From Gp22-AA3 sp964384905 (GTDB taxonomy: Bacteria > Acidobacteriota > Polarisedimenticolia > Gp22-AA2): 9,152 bases of DNA. The position numbers were made by a program, and so were the translations under genes. The notes under the pieces were generated by a model. That model had not been told where the DNA came from and searched no databases. It was given only the letters and a program-made list of their open reading frames with translations. The stretch lies in NCBI GenBank assembly GCA_964384905.1, contig CAYLND010000146.1, positions 1-9,152 on the forward strand, read 5' to 3'. Shown one piece after another: positions 1-7,053 of the stretch. How positions within the stretch are numbered: position 1 is the first letter of the stretch; each line of letters starts with the position of its first letter.

Positions 1-186
1 CGGCAGGAAATCGAAGAACAGCGTGCGGTCCGTCTTGGTGGCGAGGGAAAGCATCTTCCCCTTCTTGACGTTGTCGGGAATCGATTCGTAGATGTACTGG
101 AGATTAGTCGTCTTCCCGCAGAGCCCCGGGCCGTAGAAGACGATCTTGGCCGTCAGCTCGCGGGTCGAATAGTTGAAGAGAACCAT
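1..186 (-). CDS. mglA: MglA-type Ras-like GTPase, N-terminal part (cut by window edge)
   Basis: The 62 visible codons read MVLFNYSTRELTAKIVFYG and onward. They carry a P-loop at residues 19-26 (GPGLCGKT), followed by TNLQYIYE and the TDRTLFFDFLP block near residue 52. This arrangement is diagnostic of MglA, a small bacterial Ras-like GTPase. In Myxococcus it sets cell polarity and gliding reversals with its GAP MglB, and homologues occur in non-gliding bacteria. The start is ATG at 186, with GGAG (195-192) five bases upstream. The rest of the protein, including the remaining G motifs, lies beyond position 1. The gene directly upstream is der, not mglB, so the classic mglB-mglA order is not present on this side; mglB could lie downstream or elsewhere. 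Identification as MglA is secure; its role in this organism is unknown. Confidence 0.93.
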   Translation of the reverse strand, partial: MVLFNYSTRELTAKIVFYGPGLCGKTTNLQYIYESIPDNVKKGKMLSLATKTDRTLFFDFLP

Positions 187-206
187 CCGTTCTCCGCTGG
201 CCGGCG

Positions 207-235
207 AATATAGCATCCGCTCCGAGGGGTGTCAA
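207..235 (-). promoter_or_regulatory. Near-consensus sigma70-type promoter for mglA
   Basis: On the minus strand TTGACA (235-230) is followed by a 17-base spacer and TATATT (212-207). A TGC immediately before the -10 gives an extended -10 element. The predicted transcription start near 200 gives a leader of about 14 bases that still contains the GGAG ribosome binding site. The TGA stop of der (234-232) lies inside the -35 hexamer. mglA is therefore probably transcribed independently of der, although read-through from der remains possible. Confidence 0.8.
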
Positions 236-1548
236 CGCGAGGGCCGGCTGCGTCGGAATCCCAGGATGACCGGCGTATGCCGCAGACCGAGACGGGAACG
301 CAGCCGTCCCGACAGGTAGCGGCGGTAGGGCTCGGTGATCTGACGCCCGTTGCCGAACACGATGAACCGGGGGGGCGTTCCGCCCGCCTGAGTCACGTAA
401 TAGAAGCGCACGTCCTTCCCCCCGTCCGCGGGGGGGTGTCTGGCCGCGACGGCCTCCTGAAGGGCGCGGTTCAGATCGGCCGTGCTGAAACGCCGCCGGC
501 TCTCCTGGCGCAGCAGGTCGAGGGTCTCCAGGAGCTCGTCGATCCCCCGCCCGCTGAGCGCCGACACCGGCACGACGGGGATGTAGGGGGCGAAACCGAG
601 CGCGCCGCGAAAGGCGTCCATTCTGGCCCGCAGGGAACGCCCCCGCACGCCCAGGAGATCGATCTTGTTGGCGGCCAGGACCGCTGGAGATCGCTCCTGC
701 CCGATCAGGCCGAGGATCGCCCTGTCCTGATGCCCGACCTCGCCGCTCGCATCGACCATCGCGATGACCAGCTCGGCCTCTTCGAGGGCGGCCCGCGCCT
801 TCAGGACGCTGACGCGTTCGATCTCGTCGCCCCGCCGGGCCCGCCGCCGGATGCCGGCCGTGTCGATGATGCGATAAGTGATGCCGGCATGATCGAAGCG
901 TGCGTCGATCGGATCGCGTGTGGTTCCCGGTCGCGGCGCCACCAGGGCACGATCGTTGCGCACCAGACGGTTGAAAAGCGACGATTTGCCGACGTTCGGG
1001 CGCCCGACGATCGCCACCGGGATGCCAGTCTCCGGCGCCGTGGCTTGGCGTTCAGGCAGGAGGCCACGGATCCGGTCGACGAGGTCGTCCATGCCCCGGC
1101 CCTCCTCGGCCGAGATGGCGATGACATCCCCCAGACCGAGCCGGTAGGCTTCGAACTGATGTCCTTCCAGGCTGGCGGCGTCGATCTTGTTGGCCACCGG
1201 GATGATCGGTTTGCCGGAAGCCCTCAGCACGTGCGCCACCTCGGTGTCCAGCGGCGTGATCCCGGCCCGCGCGTCGACAAGGAAGAGGATGACATCGGCT
1301 TCTTGTACCGCCTTCAGCGCCTCCAGTCGGACTTGTTGGGTGAGATGGTCGCTGGTACGGGTCACCATCCCGCCCGTATCGACGATCGTCACTCTCGTTC
1401 CGAACAGGTCGCAGGAGGCCTCGTTTCGGTCGCGTGTAGCGCCCGGCCGATCCGACACGATCGCCTTCCGGCTCCCGAGCATGCGATTGAAAAGAGTGGA
1501 CTTCCCGACATTGGGCGCTCCGATGATGGCGACTACGGGAAGAGGCAC
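232..1548 (-). CDS. der: Ribosome-assembly GTPase Der (EngA), two tandem G domains
   Basis: Der is an essential double-Era GTPase that acts in 50S ribosomal subunit maturation. From the chosen start the product is 438 aa, normal for the family. G domain 1 begins with VVAIIGAPNVGKS (P-loop about residues 10-17), followed by DTGG and NKID. G domain 2 has VAIVGRPNVGKS, DTAGIRRRAR and a second NKID. A C-terminal KH-like domain follows, with RFYYVTQAGGTPPRFIVFGNG and the PVILGFRR tail. The open frame extends to a GTG at 1605, but that start lacks a ribosome binding site and adds 19 residues not typical of the family. The GTG at 1548 (MPLPVVAIIG) has AGGAG nine bases upstream and matches usual Der N termini. 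One small oddity is GAPNVGKS in the first P-loop, where GRPNVGKS is usual. The gene is divergent from the HU/IHF gene and upstream of mglA. The identity is certain; the start is likely. Confidence 0.96.
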   Translation of the reverse strand: MPLPVVAIIGAPNVGKSTLFNRMLGSRKAIVSDRPGATRDRNEASCDLFGTRVTIVDTGGMVTRTSDHLTQQVRLEALKAVQEADVILFLVDARAGITPLDTEVAHVLRASGKPIIPVANKIDAASLEGHQFEAYRLGLGDVIAISAEEGRGMDDLVDRIRGLLPERQATAPETGIPVAIVGRPNVGKSSLFNRLVRNDRALVAPRPGTTRDPIDARFDHAGITYRIIDTAGIRRRARRGDEIERVSVLKARAALEEAELVIAMVDASGEVGHQDRAILGLIGQERSPAVLAANKIDLLGVRGRSLRARMDAFRGALGFAPYIPVVPVSALSGRGIDELLETLDLLRQESRRRFSTADLNRALQEAVAARHPPADGGKDVRFYYVTQAGGTPPRFIVFGNGRQITEPYRRYLSGRLRSRLGLRHTPVILGFRRSRPSR

Positions 1549-1557
1549 GCGGGCGGG

Positions 1558-1562
1558 CTCCT
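1558..1562 (-). promoter_or_regulatory. Ribosome binding site deciding the der start
   Basis: AGGAG on the minus strand lies nine bases upstream of the GTG at 1548. Nothing similar precedes the alternative GTG at 1605, so this site favours the shorter Der. Confidence 0.55.
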
Positions 1563-1595
1563 GGGGTTCGAGCGCAAGTTGTTGAGACCGAATGG

Positions 1596-1604
1596 AATAT
1601 AGCA
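1596..1604 (-). promoter_or_regulatory. Extended -10 element, candidate der promoter
   Basis: The minus strand reads TGC followed by TATATT (1601-1596). The 10-mer TGCTATATTC is the same as at the mglA promoter. No good -35 is found 16-18 bases upstream, so any activity would rest on the extended -10. The predicted start near 1589 would give a leader of about 40 bases ahead of the GTG at 1548. It would place the alternative GTG at 1605 outside the transcript. Confidence 0.4.
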
Positions 1605-1624
1605 CAAGGCCGCGCAGTGTGGTC

Positions 1625-1654
1625 TTGACAGTCTGAATCGTAGCTGCCTATAAT
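1625..1654 (+). promoter_or_regulatory. Exact-consensus sigma70-type promoter for the HU/IHF gene
   Basis: TTGACA (1625-1630) and TATAAT (1649-1654) match the housekeeping consensus at every base and are separated by 18 bases. Transcription would start near 1661, giving a leader of about 43 bases. The leader can form a small hairpin (TTACG 1664-1668 with CGTAA 1678-1682). The promoter lies back to back with the candidate der promoter. Strong constitutive expression would suit an abundant nucleoid protein. Confidence 0.85.
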
Positions 1655-1703
1655 TTCAGCAACTTACGTCGGTTTGCCGTAACACTGCACGGGAGGCCGG
1701 GGG

Positions 1704-1973
1704 ATGATCAAGACCGATATCATTAATAATGTGGCGAAGAACGCCGACATCACGCGCGTCAAGGCGGTGGTTGCCGTCGAGGCGATCCTGGACGCGATGA
1801 AAGAGTCGATGCGCCGCGGTGAAAGGATCGAGCTGCGCGGCTTCGGCGTCTTCCAGGTCAAGCCGCGCAAGAAGGGCATCGGACGGAATCCACGGACTGG
1901 GACCGAGGTCCGTATTCCTCCCGGCAAGACCATTCGGTTCAAGCCCGGCAAGAACCTGCGCAATCTGAGGTAA
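1704..1973 (+). CDS. HU/IHF-family nucleoid DNA-binding protein
   Basis: This 89-aa protein is a histone-like dimer that bends and compacts DNA. The N-terminal helices (residues 1-45) are followed by the signature IELRGFGVFQV (42-52). The DNA-binding beta arm spans about residues 53-75 and contains RNPRTG (61-66), whose Pro63 matches the proline that intercalates between base pairs in HU and IHF. The C-terminal PPGKTIRFKPGK (72-83) is also typical. The ATG at 1704 has a good ribosome binding site (GGGAGG 1691-1696, seven bases away). The family is certain. HU and IHF subunits cannot be told apart from sequence alone, so I assign no gene symbol. The site-2 protease gene follows 57 bases downstream on the same strand, with no clear terminator between them. 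Confidence 0.96.
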   Translation: MIKTDIINNVAKNADITRVKAVVAVEAILDAMKESMRRGERIELRGFGVFQVKPRKKGIGRNPRTGTEVRIPPGKTIRFKPGKNLRNLR

Positions 1974-2026
1974 CGCCGCCGGACCGCCCTCATTCCCCGG
2001 CGCTCGGCTGCATCGGCGCTCCGGGT

Positions 2027-2032
2027 TACAAT
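2027..2032 (+). promoter_or_regulatory. Possible -10 element before the site-2 protease gene
   Basis: TACAAT matches five of six -10 consensus bases, but no -35 is visible. A start near 2039 would give an almost leaderless mRNA beginning at the ATG at 2043. Neither candidate start codon has a Shine-Dalgarno sequence, which agrees with that reading. The evidence is weak. Confidence 0.25.
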
Positions 2033-2999
2033 GCTCTCTCCGATGGAAAGCGAACCGCAGCCCATCGAAGAACCGAGCTGGAGACCCGAACGCTTCGTGG
2101 CGCTTCCCGCCGTGCGGGTCGCCCGCAGGCCGCTCCCTCCGGGCGTCAACATCGCCTGCTTCCTGGTCACAGTGACAACCACCCTCGTTGCCGGCACCCT
2201 CCTCACGCTCGATGTCCCGCTGGACGACCAGTTCTTCGGCGTCCTTAAAGATGTGCTCCTCACGCCCTCTCTGTGGCTCCTGGGTCTGCCCTACTCCGCG
2301 AGCCTCATCCTGATTCTCGGGGCCCACGAGATGGGGCACTATGTCGCCTGTCGTTACTACGGGATCGATGCGTCGCTCCCTTTTTTCATTCCCGGCCCGC
2401 CGATCATCGGAACCTTTGGCGCCGTCATCCGGATCCGGGCTCCCTTCACCAGCCGCCGGGCCCTGTTCGATATCGGCGTTGCCGGCCCGATCGCCGGATT
2501 CGTCGTCGCCCTGCCGGTCCTGGCGTACGGGTTGTCGCACTCCACGCTGCTGCGCCATCCACCCGACCGCCACGGGATCACCTTCACGACCTGTCTGTTG
2601 CTCGATCTGGCCCTGCGGCTATTCTTCCCCGGTCTGGCTCCGGGGGACTCGGTTCACATCGACCCGGTGGTGGTGGCGGCGTGGGTCGGTCTGCTCGCGA
2701 CCTTCCTCAACCTGCTTCCCATCGGACAGCTCGACGGCGGGCACGTCCTCTACGCCATCTCGACCCGGATGCACCGCGTGATGTCCCGTCTCGGGATCGT
2801 CCTTCTCATCGCCGGTGGCGTGCTGTTCGGCGGCGAGCATCTGATCGTTTTCGGGGTCCTGTGGGCGCTCATCGGCACCCGGCACCCGCCGCTCCCCGAG
2901 GGCACGGAAGGGCTCGGCGCGGGACGCATCCTGGTCGCCCTCCTCGCGCTCGCGATCTTCGTCCTGTGTGTCATTCCGCAGAGCCCGGTCCTGTCGTGA
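2031..2999 (+). CDS. Site-2 protease family (M50) intramembrane zinc metalloprotease
   Basis: This 322-aa multi-pass membrane protein cleaves substrates within the membrane. A polar N terminus precedes a first membrane segment (about 41-60). The zinc motif HEMGH is at 99-103 in the segment LILILGAHEMGHYVACRYYG. It is followed by PFFIPGPPIIGTFGAVIRI (117-135), the AGPIAG segment (151-156), and the third metal ligand in NLLPIGQLDGGH (227-238, Asp235). Several further hydrophobic segments reach the C terminus. The GTFGAVIR block and compact form recall the EGY-like branch (plant chloroplast EGY and bacterial relatives). There is no PDZ domain, so it is not a typical RseP. Two starts are possible, ATG 2031 and ATG 2043 (MESEPQ), and neither has a ribosome binding site; the shorter form would fit a leaderless mRNA. 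No anti-sigma factor or other substrate gene is adjacent, so the target is unknown. Its last 29 bases overlap the end of comEC on the other strand. Confidence 0.93.
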   Translation: MLSPMESEPQPIEEPSWRPERFVALPAVRVARRPLPPGVNIACFLVTVTTTLVAGTLLTLDVPLDDQFFGVLKDVLLTPSLWLLGLPYSASLILILGAHEMGHYVACRYYGIDASLPFFIPGPPIIGTFGAVIRIRAPFTSRRALFDIGVAGPIAGFVVALPVLAYGLSHSTLLRHPPDRHGITFTTCLLLDLALRLFFPGLAPGDSVHIDPVVVAAWVGLLATFLNLLPIGQLDGGHVLYAISTRMHRVMSRLGIVLLIAGGVLFGGEHLIVFGVLWALIGTRHPPLPEGTEGLGAGRILVALLALAIFVLCVIPQSPVLS

Positions 3000-5475
3000 T
3001 CGATCCATAGGGTGCGTCGCGCCCCCTGATCTCCACCCGCCAGTCCGACGCACCATCCGTCGAGGCGCCGACCGCGCCGTCTCGCTCCGTCGTAAGGATC
3101 GTGACACCGGCCGCCGTCAGTCGCGCCAGGACGTCCGCGCTGGGGTGACCCCAGGGATTGCCCGCCCCCACGGAGATCAAGGCGAGGCGCGGGTGGACCT
3201 CGTCCAGGAACGCGGGGGACGTCGATGTCCTGCTCCCGTGGTGCCCGACCTTCAGGACATCGGCGGAGAGCGCCCGACCCTCCCGGACGAGCGTCGACTC
3301 GAGCGCGCCCTCGAGGTCGCCGGTCAGGAGGACGCTCCGGTTCCCGTAGGTGAGGCGGAGCACCAGCGAGTCGTTGTTCGAGGCCGGGCCCGTTCGTGCG
3401 ACGCCGGGCCCGGGATTGAGGATGTCCACGATCGTCGAATCGATGCGCAGGCGGACGCCGCGTCGCGGAGAGACAACCGGAACCAGGCGTTGATCCGCCA
3501 GGCGACGCAGCTCCTCCACCGCTGGCTCCCCAGGTGGCATGCGCCCCAGCCAGACGGCGCCCGGCGAGAACTGCCTGAAGACCGCGCGTGCCCCACCGAT
3601 GTGATCGCGGTGCGCGTGCGTGACCGCCAGGAGGTCGAGCTTCAGGACTCCGAGGGCCCGCAGGGCAGGCGCGACGACCTTGGCACCCACATCGAACTGC
3701 GATCGGGCGAACCCTCCGGCATCCACGAGCATCGTGGTCCCCCCCGGAAAGCGCACCAGGATGGAATCACCCTGACCCACGTCGAACAGCACGACCTCCA
3801 GCCGGCCGCGCGGGCGATCGAATCGACCCGCGAGAAGGGTGACGACGACCAGGACGACGAAGCCGACCCAGGCGAACCGCCGCACGACCCGCCCTCCAGT
3901 GCCCATGGCCACGACGGTCACCAGCCCGAAGAGGACGAGCGCTCCGCGCGGCGGGATGACGTAGACACTGCCGCCGGGAGCTGCGGCGCAAAGACCGCAC
4001 AGCCCCACGAGGGCTCGCAAAAGGGTCTGACACAGGGCAAGCAGGCCGCCGGCGAGCCTTTCCGCGCAGCAGGCGAGGGCGCCCGCCGCGGCTCCGAGCA
4101 CCAGAAGCACGCTGGCGATCGGCACGGCGAGCACGTTTGACACCAGAGCGATCGGTGTGAGAGTCTGAAAATGCCGCGCCGTGACGAGGCTTGTTCCCGC
4201 GAGGGCGGCTCCGGAAACGCGCAGGGAGGCCCCGATCAGCCTCAGAAGGAGTCGAACCACGACGGCTCCGCGGCCGCTCTCACCCCCGCCGGAAGGCGTC
4301 GACGCTCGGCTCCCGTCACCCGGTGCCAGCATCAGGATACCGAGCGTCGCCGCCAGGCTCAGCTGGAATCCGGCATCCTGGATCCAGAAAGGGTTCGCGA
4401 GCAACAGGAGCACCGAGGCCGACGACATCGCCCCGATGCCGGAGGCGCGTCGATGCAACGCTCCGCCGCCCAGGTAGAGAAGCGCCATCAGAGTGGCGCG
4501 CGCCATGGATCCGCTCGAACGAGCGATCGCCCAGTACGCGGTGACGGAGATTGCGAGCAGCCCCCGGCGCGCGCGCGGATGCAGCGGGAGCGCCCGCAGG
4601 GGGGCCGCCAGAAGCGCCACCACCAGAGCCACATTGAAGCCGGAAAGCGCGACGATGTGGAACACGCCGGCTTCCACGAGCGTTTCCTCGAGATCCGACG
4701 GCAGCTCCTGGCGCTCGCCCAAAAGAAGCGCAGACAGGAAGGACGCGGTGGATTCGCCGTCCGGTCCCGCGGCCCTGAAGAGGGACGAGACCACGCGCCG
4801 CCGGACGGCCGGCAGGATGCCGCACAGGTTGCGCCCGTGACCCGGAACGACCCGGATCAATCGCCAGCTTTTCACGCTTCCGACGAGATCGATCCGCTCC
4901 GCCTTGAGGTAGGCGCCGTAATCGAAGGCGCCCGGGTTTTGGAAGCTTCTGGGGGGCCCGATCCGGGCCGTGATCTCGAGAGACTCCCCAGGGCGCAGCC
5001 TCAGCTCGGAGGGATTCTCGGGAACCGGGAACGTCAGGCGGGCGATGACCGCGCGAGGCACCCGCCCCCGGCGGCCCGAGACCGTGAATCGGGTCAGCCG
5101 GACCACCAGCGCGGCGCGCCCCGCGGGAAGAGTCTCGACGTCGAGAAGACGGCCCTCGAGCGTGATCGGTGTCGCCCCGAGCTCCACGCCCTGCGCGCGC
5201 CACGCCTCGAGAAGAGCCGGGGTTGGATCGCAGGCGAGATGGGTCGCGGAGGCCGCCGTGGCGAGCATCAGAAGGAGCGGCACATCCGCCGGGAAACCGC
5301 GTGCCCCGGGAAGCCGCGGGGAAAGCACGAAGGCCAGGAGAACCAGGGCACAAACGATGGCGGGCCAGTCCCGCAACGCACGCTGGGGGAGGGCGGTACC
5401 GGCGGCCCAAGCCCCGGCGAGCAGAAGCGCCCTGTGCCCCGACGCCGAAACAGACCGGAACGTGCTCGAGGACAC
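2971..5475 (-). CDS. comEC: ComEC/Rec2 family DNA-uptake channel with C-terminal metallo-beta-lactamase-like domain
   Basis: In naturally competent bacteria ComEC forms the inner-membrane channel that passes single-stranded DNA into the cytoplasm. This 834-aa protein shows the full domain order. N-terminal membrane segments (about 15-80) precede a soluble DUF4131/OB-like region (about 100-210). The polytopic Competence domain runs from about 245 to 550 and contains FHIVALSGFNVALV (272-285). The metallo-beta-lactamase-like domain has DVGQGD (565-570), THAHRDH (619-625, an intact HxHxDH), NND (700-702), LLTGD (716-720) and GHHGS (744-748). All metal-ligand motifs look intact and there is no frameshift. 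The start is GTG at 5475, with GAGGA only three bases upstream, which is somewhat close; no better start precedes the first hydrophobic segment. An 84-base gap separates it from the upstream 237-aa gene, so it may be in the same transcript or have its own weak promoter. No other competence gene is in the window. Confidence 0.95.
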   Translation of the reverse strand: MSSSTFRSVSASGHRALLLAGAWAAGTALPQRALRDWPAIVCALVLLAFVLSPRLPGARGFPADVPLLLMLATAASATHLACDPTPALLEAWRAQGVELGATPITLEGRLLDVETLPAGRAALVVRLTRFTVSGRRGRVPRAVIARLTFPVPENPSELRLRPGESLEITARIGPPRSFQNPGAFDYGAYLKAERIDLVGSVKSWRLIRVVPGHGRNLCGILPAVRRRVVSSLFRAAGPDGESTASFLSALLLGERQELPSDLEETLVEAGVFHIVALSGFNVALVVALLAAPLRALPLHPRARRGLLAISVTAYWAIARSSGSMARATLMALLYLGGGALHRRASGIGAMSSASVLLLLANPFWIQDAGFQLSLAATLGILMLAPGDGSRASTPSGGGESGRGAVVVRLLLRLIGASLRVSGAALAGTSLVTARHFQTLTPIALVSNVLAVPIASVLLVLGAAAGALACCAERLAGGLLALCQTLLRALVGLCGLCAAAPGGSVYVIPPRGALVLFGLVTVVAMGTGGRVVRRFAWVGFVVLVVVTLLAGRFDRPRGRLEVVLFDVGQGDSILVRFPGGTTMLVDAGGFARSQFDVGAKVVAPALRALGVLKLDLLAVTHAHRDHIGGARAVFRQFSPGAVWLGRMPPGEPAVEELRRLADQRLVPVVSPRRGVRLRIDSTIVDILNPGPGVARTGPASNNDSLVLRLTYGNRSVLLTGDLEGALESTLVREGRALSADVLKVGHHGSRTSTSPAFLDEVHPRLALISVGAGNPWGHPSADVLARLTAAGVTILTTERDGAVGASTDGASDWRVEIRGRDAPYGSITTGPGSAE

Positions 5476-5559
5476 GGGTCCTCAAAGGCGGGAGCGGCTC
5501 TCCGTGCGGGGCGATGATGTTAGCGCGCGCCACGCTCGGGCGCAAGCGTCAATGCGGGG

Positions 5560-6273
5560 TCACTCGAACAGGGTCAGGCGGGGCAGCCCGCAGGCCTCGC
5601 GCAGGCTCCGGGCCAGTCGGGATGCACGGGTGCGCTCGGCGGCCTCCGGTGTCATGCGCCCGGCCACGGCTCCCAGCGCCTCCGCGACGACTTCCTCGAG
5701 ACGGAACAGCCCCTCGGGCGTCAACGAGTCGCGCGCCACGCTCAGCATCTCGTCGTCCAGGCCGCGCAGGCGATCTTCGAGTCCCTGCAGCTCGAAGACG
5801 CCGCTCTTGATGTCCCGGCGCAACACCTTCAGCTCCGCGGCGACGCGGGCCAGGCAGCCGACGAGACGATCCCGCCCTGCCGCGGAAGCGGCCGCCATCG
5901 CCTCCCGCACCTGGCGGTGCAGGCGACCCACGTGCCGCGCCATCGCGGCCACGCCATCGTTTTCTGACACGCCCGGCGCCGGGCGCCCGGCCTCGATCGC
6001 GTGCAACGTGCTGAAAATCCGATGGAGGGCCAGGACCTCCTGCCGGCAGTACGACAGCGAGTTGATACGCCGGCCCGCCGGCGCCCGCCGTTCGAACGAG
6101 TCGAAGACGTTGTCGATGCCCTGGAGGACCACCCGGAGAGGTATGCCGCTCTCCTTCCATTCTCCGATCAGGCTCCAGTCACGCGGCGACAGGAGCATCG
6201 CGGCACCACGTCGGCGGACGAATTCGTCTTCGATGGCGCGATAGTACGGATCGGCGGAGTCGCCCCGGTTCAT
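5560..6273 (-). CDS. Uncharacterised helical protein, coaX-linked
   Basis: I do not recognise a named family in this 237-aa protein. Its start ATG overlaps the coaX stop (ATGA, 6273-6270). No good Shine-Dalgarno precedes it, so it is probably translated by coupling to coaX. The N-terminal block is DPYYRAIEDEFVRRRG (8-23), then LLSPRDWSLIGEWKESGIPL (27-46) and RVVLQGIDNVFD (47-58), a compact amphipathic region that could be a small helical domain. A central charged helical stretch (about 105-200) might form coiled-coil or bundle helices. The chain ends in RMTPEAAERTRAS (206-218) and a short hydrophobic tail, GLPRLTLFE (229-237). There is no signal peptide or membrane segment, so it is probably cytoplasmic. 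Cysteines at 76, 140 and 228 are scattered and form no metal-binding motif. Codon choice resembles the neighbouring genes and the frame is clean over its whole length, so it is a real gene. Similar proteins may exist in Acidobacteriota, but this is an impression I cannot confirm here. Confidence 0.85.
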   Translation of the reverse strand: MNRGDSADPYYRAIEDEFVRRRGAAMLLSPRDWSLIGEWKESGIPLRVVLQGIDNVFDSFERRAPAGRRINSLSYCRQEVLALHRIFSTLHAIEAGRPAPGVSENDGVAAMARHVGRLHRQVREAMAAASAAGRDRLVGCLARVAAELKVLRRDIKSGVFELQGLEDRLRGLDDEMLSVARDSLTPEGLFRLEEVVAEALGAVAGRMTPEAAERTRASRLARSLREACGLPRLTLFE

Positions 6274-7037
6274 CGATTCCGGTCGTGGATGATGCGCAGA
6301 CCCTCGAGCGTCAGATTCGGGTCGAGATCGTCCAGGAGCGTCCGCAACTCGGCCTCCAGATGAGCGGCCAGACCGCCGGTCCCGATGGCGCGCGCCGGCT
6401 CGCCCATTTCCTGGCGCATGCGCTCCAGGATTCCCTGCACCAGCGCGATGTAGCCGTAGAAGAGACCCGCCTGGAGGCTGTGGGTGGTGTTGCGGCCGAT
6501 GACCCGGGGAGGACGCCGTATGTCGACCCGCGGCAGGCGCGCCGCCCGCTCGAAAAGCGCCTCCGAGGAAATGGCGAGACCGGGCGCGATCGCGCCGCCC
6601 AGGTACTCGCCGCGCGACGAAATCGCGTCGAAGGTCGTCGCGGTCCCGAAGTCGACGACCACTGCGGCACCCTTGTAGCGCTCGTAGGCCGCGACGCCAT
6701 TGACGATCCGATCGGCACCCACCTCCTGAGGATTGTCGTACAGGATGGGCATCCCCGTCTTGACACCCGGCTCGACGAACAGGGGCTTCATCTTGAAATA
6801 GGCCCGGGCCATCGCTTCGAGGACGCTGTTCAGGGGAGGCACGACGGAGGCGATGATCAGCGCGTCGATCGCGGCGACTTCGATGCTGGCGAGGGACAGC
6901 AGGTTGCGGGCCAGGATGCCGTATTCGTCCACCGTCCGATCGCGCACGGTCGTCAGGCGCCAGTTGGCCACGAGACGCGTCGCATCGTACACGCCGAGCA
7001 CCGTGTTCGTGTTGCCGACGTCCATCACCAGAAGCAT
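6270..7037 (-). CDS. coaX: Type III pantothenate kinase
   Basis: CoaX phosphorylates pantothenate with ATP, the first committed step of coenzyme A synthesis. Type III enzymes belong to the ASKHA fold and typically need a monovalent cation and resist CoA feedback. The 255-aa product begins MLLVMDVGNTNTVLG, with the phosphate-binding motif DVGNTNT at 6-12. Other family motifs are SVVPPL (64-69), GADR (107-110), DFGTATTFD (129-137), GRNTTHSLQAG (181-191) and GTGGLA (219-224). The open frame extends upstream to 7109, but that part overlaps the birA end and is not family-like. ATG 7037 has a strong GGAGGAG five bases away. It lies 16 bases after birA and overlaps the next gene by four bases, so co-transcription is very likely. 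Confidence 0.96.
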   Translation of the reverse strand: MLLVMDVGNTNTVLGVYDATRLVANWRLTTVRDRTVDEYGILARNLLSLASIEVAAIDALIIASVVPPLNSVLEAMARAYFKMKPLFVEPGVKTGMPILYDNPQEVGADRIVNGVAAYERYKGAAVVVDFGTATTFDAISSRGEYLGGAIAPGLAISSEALFERAARLPRVDIRRPPRVIGRNTTHSLQAGLFYGYIALVQGILERMRQEMGEPARAIGTGGLAAHLEAELRTLLDDLDPNLTLEGLRIIHDRNR

Positions 7038-7042
7038 GCCGT

Positions 7043-7049
7043 CTCCTCC
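7043..7049 (-). promoter_or_regulatory. Strong ribosome binding site deciding the coaX start
   Basis: GGAGGAG on the minus strand ends five bases before the ATG at 7037. It lies in the short gap after the birA stop codon (7056-7054) and excludes the longer upstream frame as the CoaX N terminus. Confidence 0.85.
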
Positions 7050-7053
7050 CGCC

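Noticed and set aside
229..1602. A 457-codon open frame on the plus strand antisense to der
   Set aside because: It mirrors der almost exactly. High G+C at third codon positions removes stops on the opposite strand. The translation is low-complexity, rich in Arg, Asp and Gly, and has no family features.
1974..2030. Terminator between the HU/IHF gene and the protease gene
   Set aside because: The gap is GC-rich with a direct repeat (CGGCGCTC at 1998 and 2014), but no stable stem followed by a T-run is present.
2968..5517. Long plus-strand frames (2968-4140 and 4171-5517) and a minus-strand frame at 4316-5545
   Set aside because: All lie within or across comEC in other frames and have arginine-, glycine- and proline-rich shadow composition. 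ComEC is recognised over its full length by domain motifs.
5476..5559. Promoter for comEC in the 84-base gap
   Set aside because: The best pair (TTGCGC, 17 bases, TAACAT) matches only three and four of six consensus bases, which is too weak to call.
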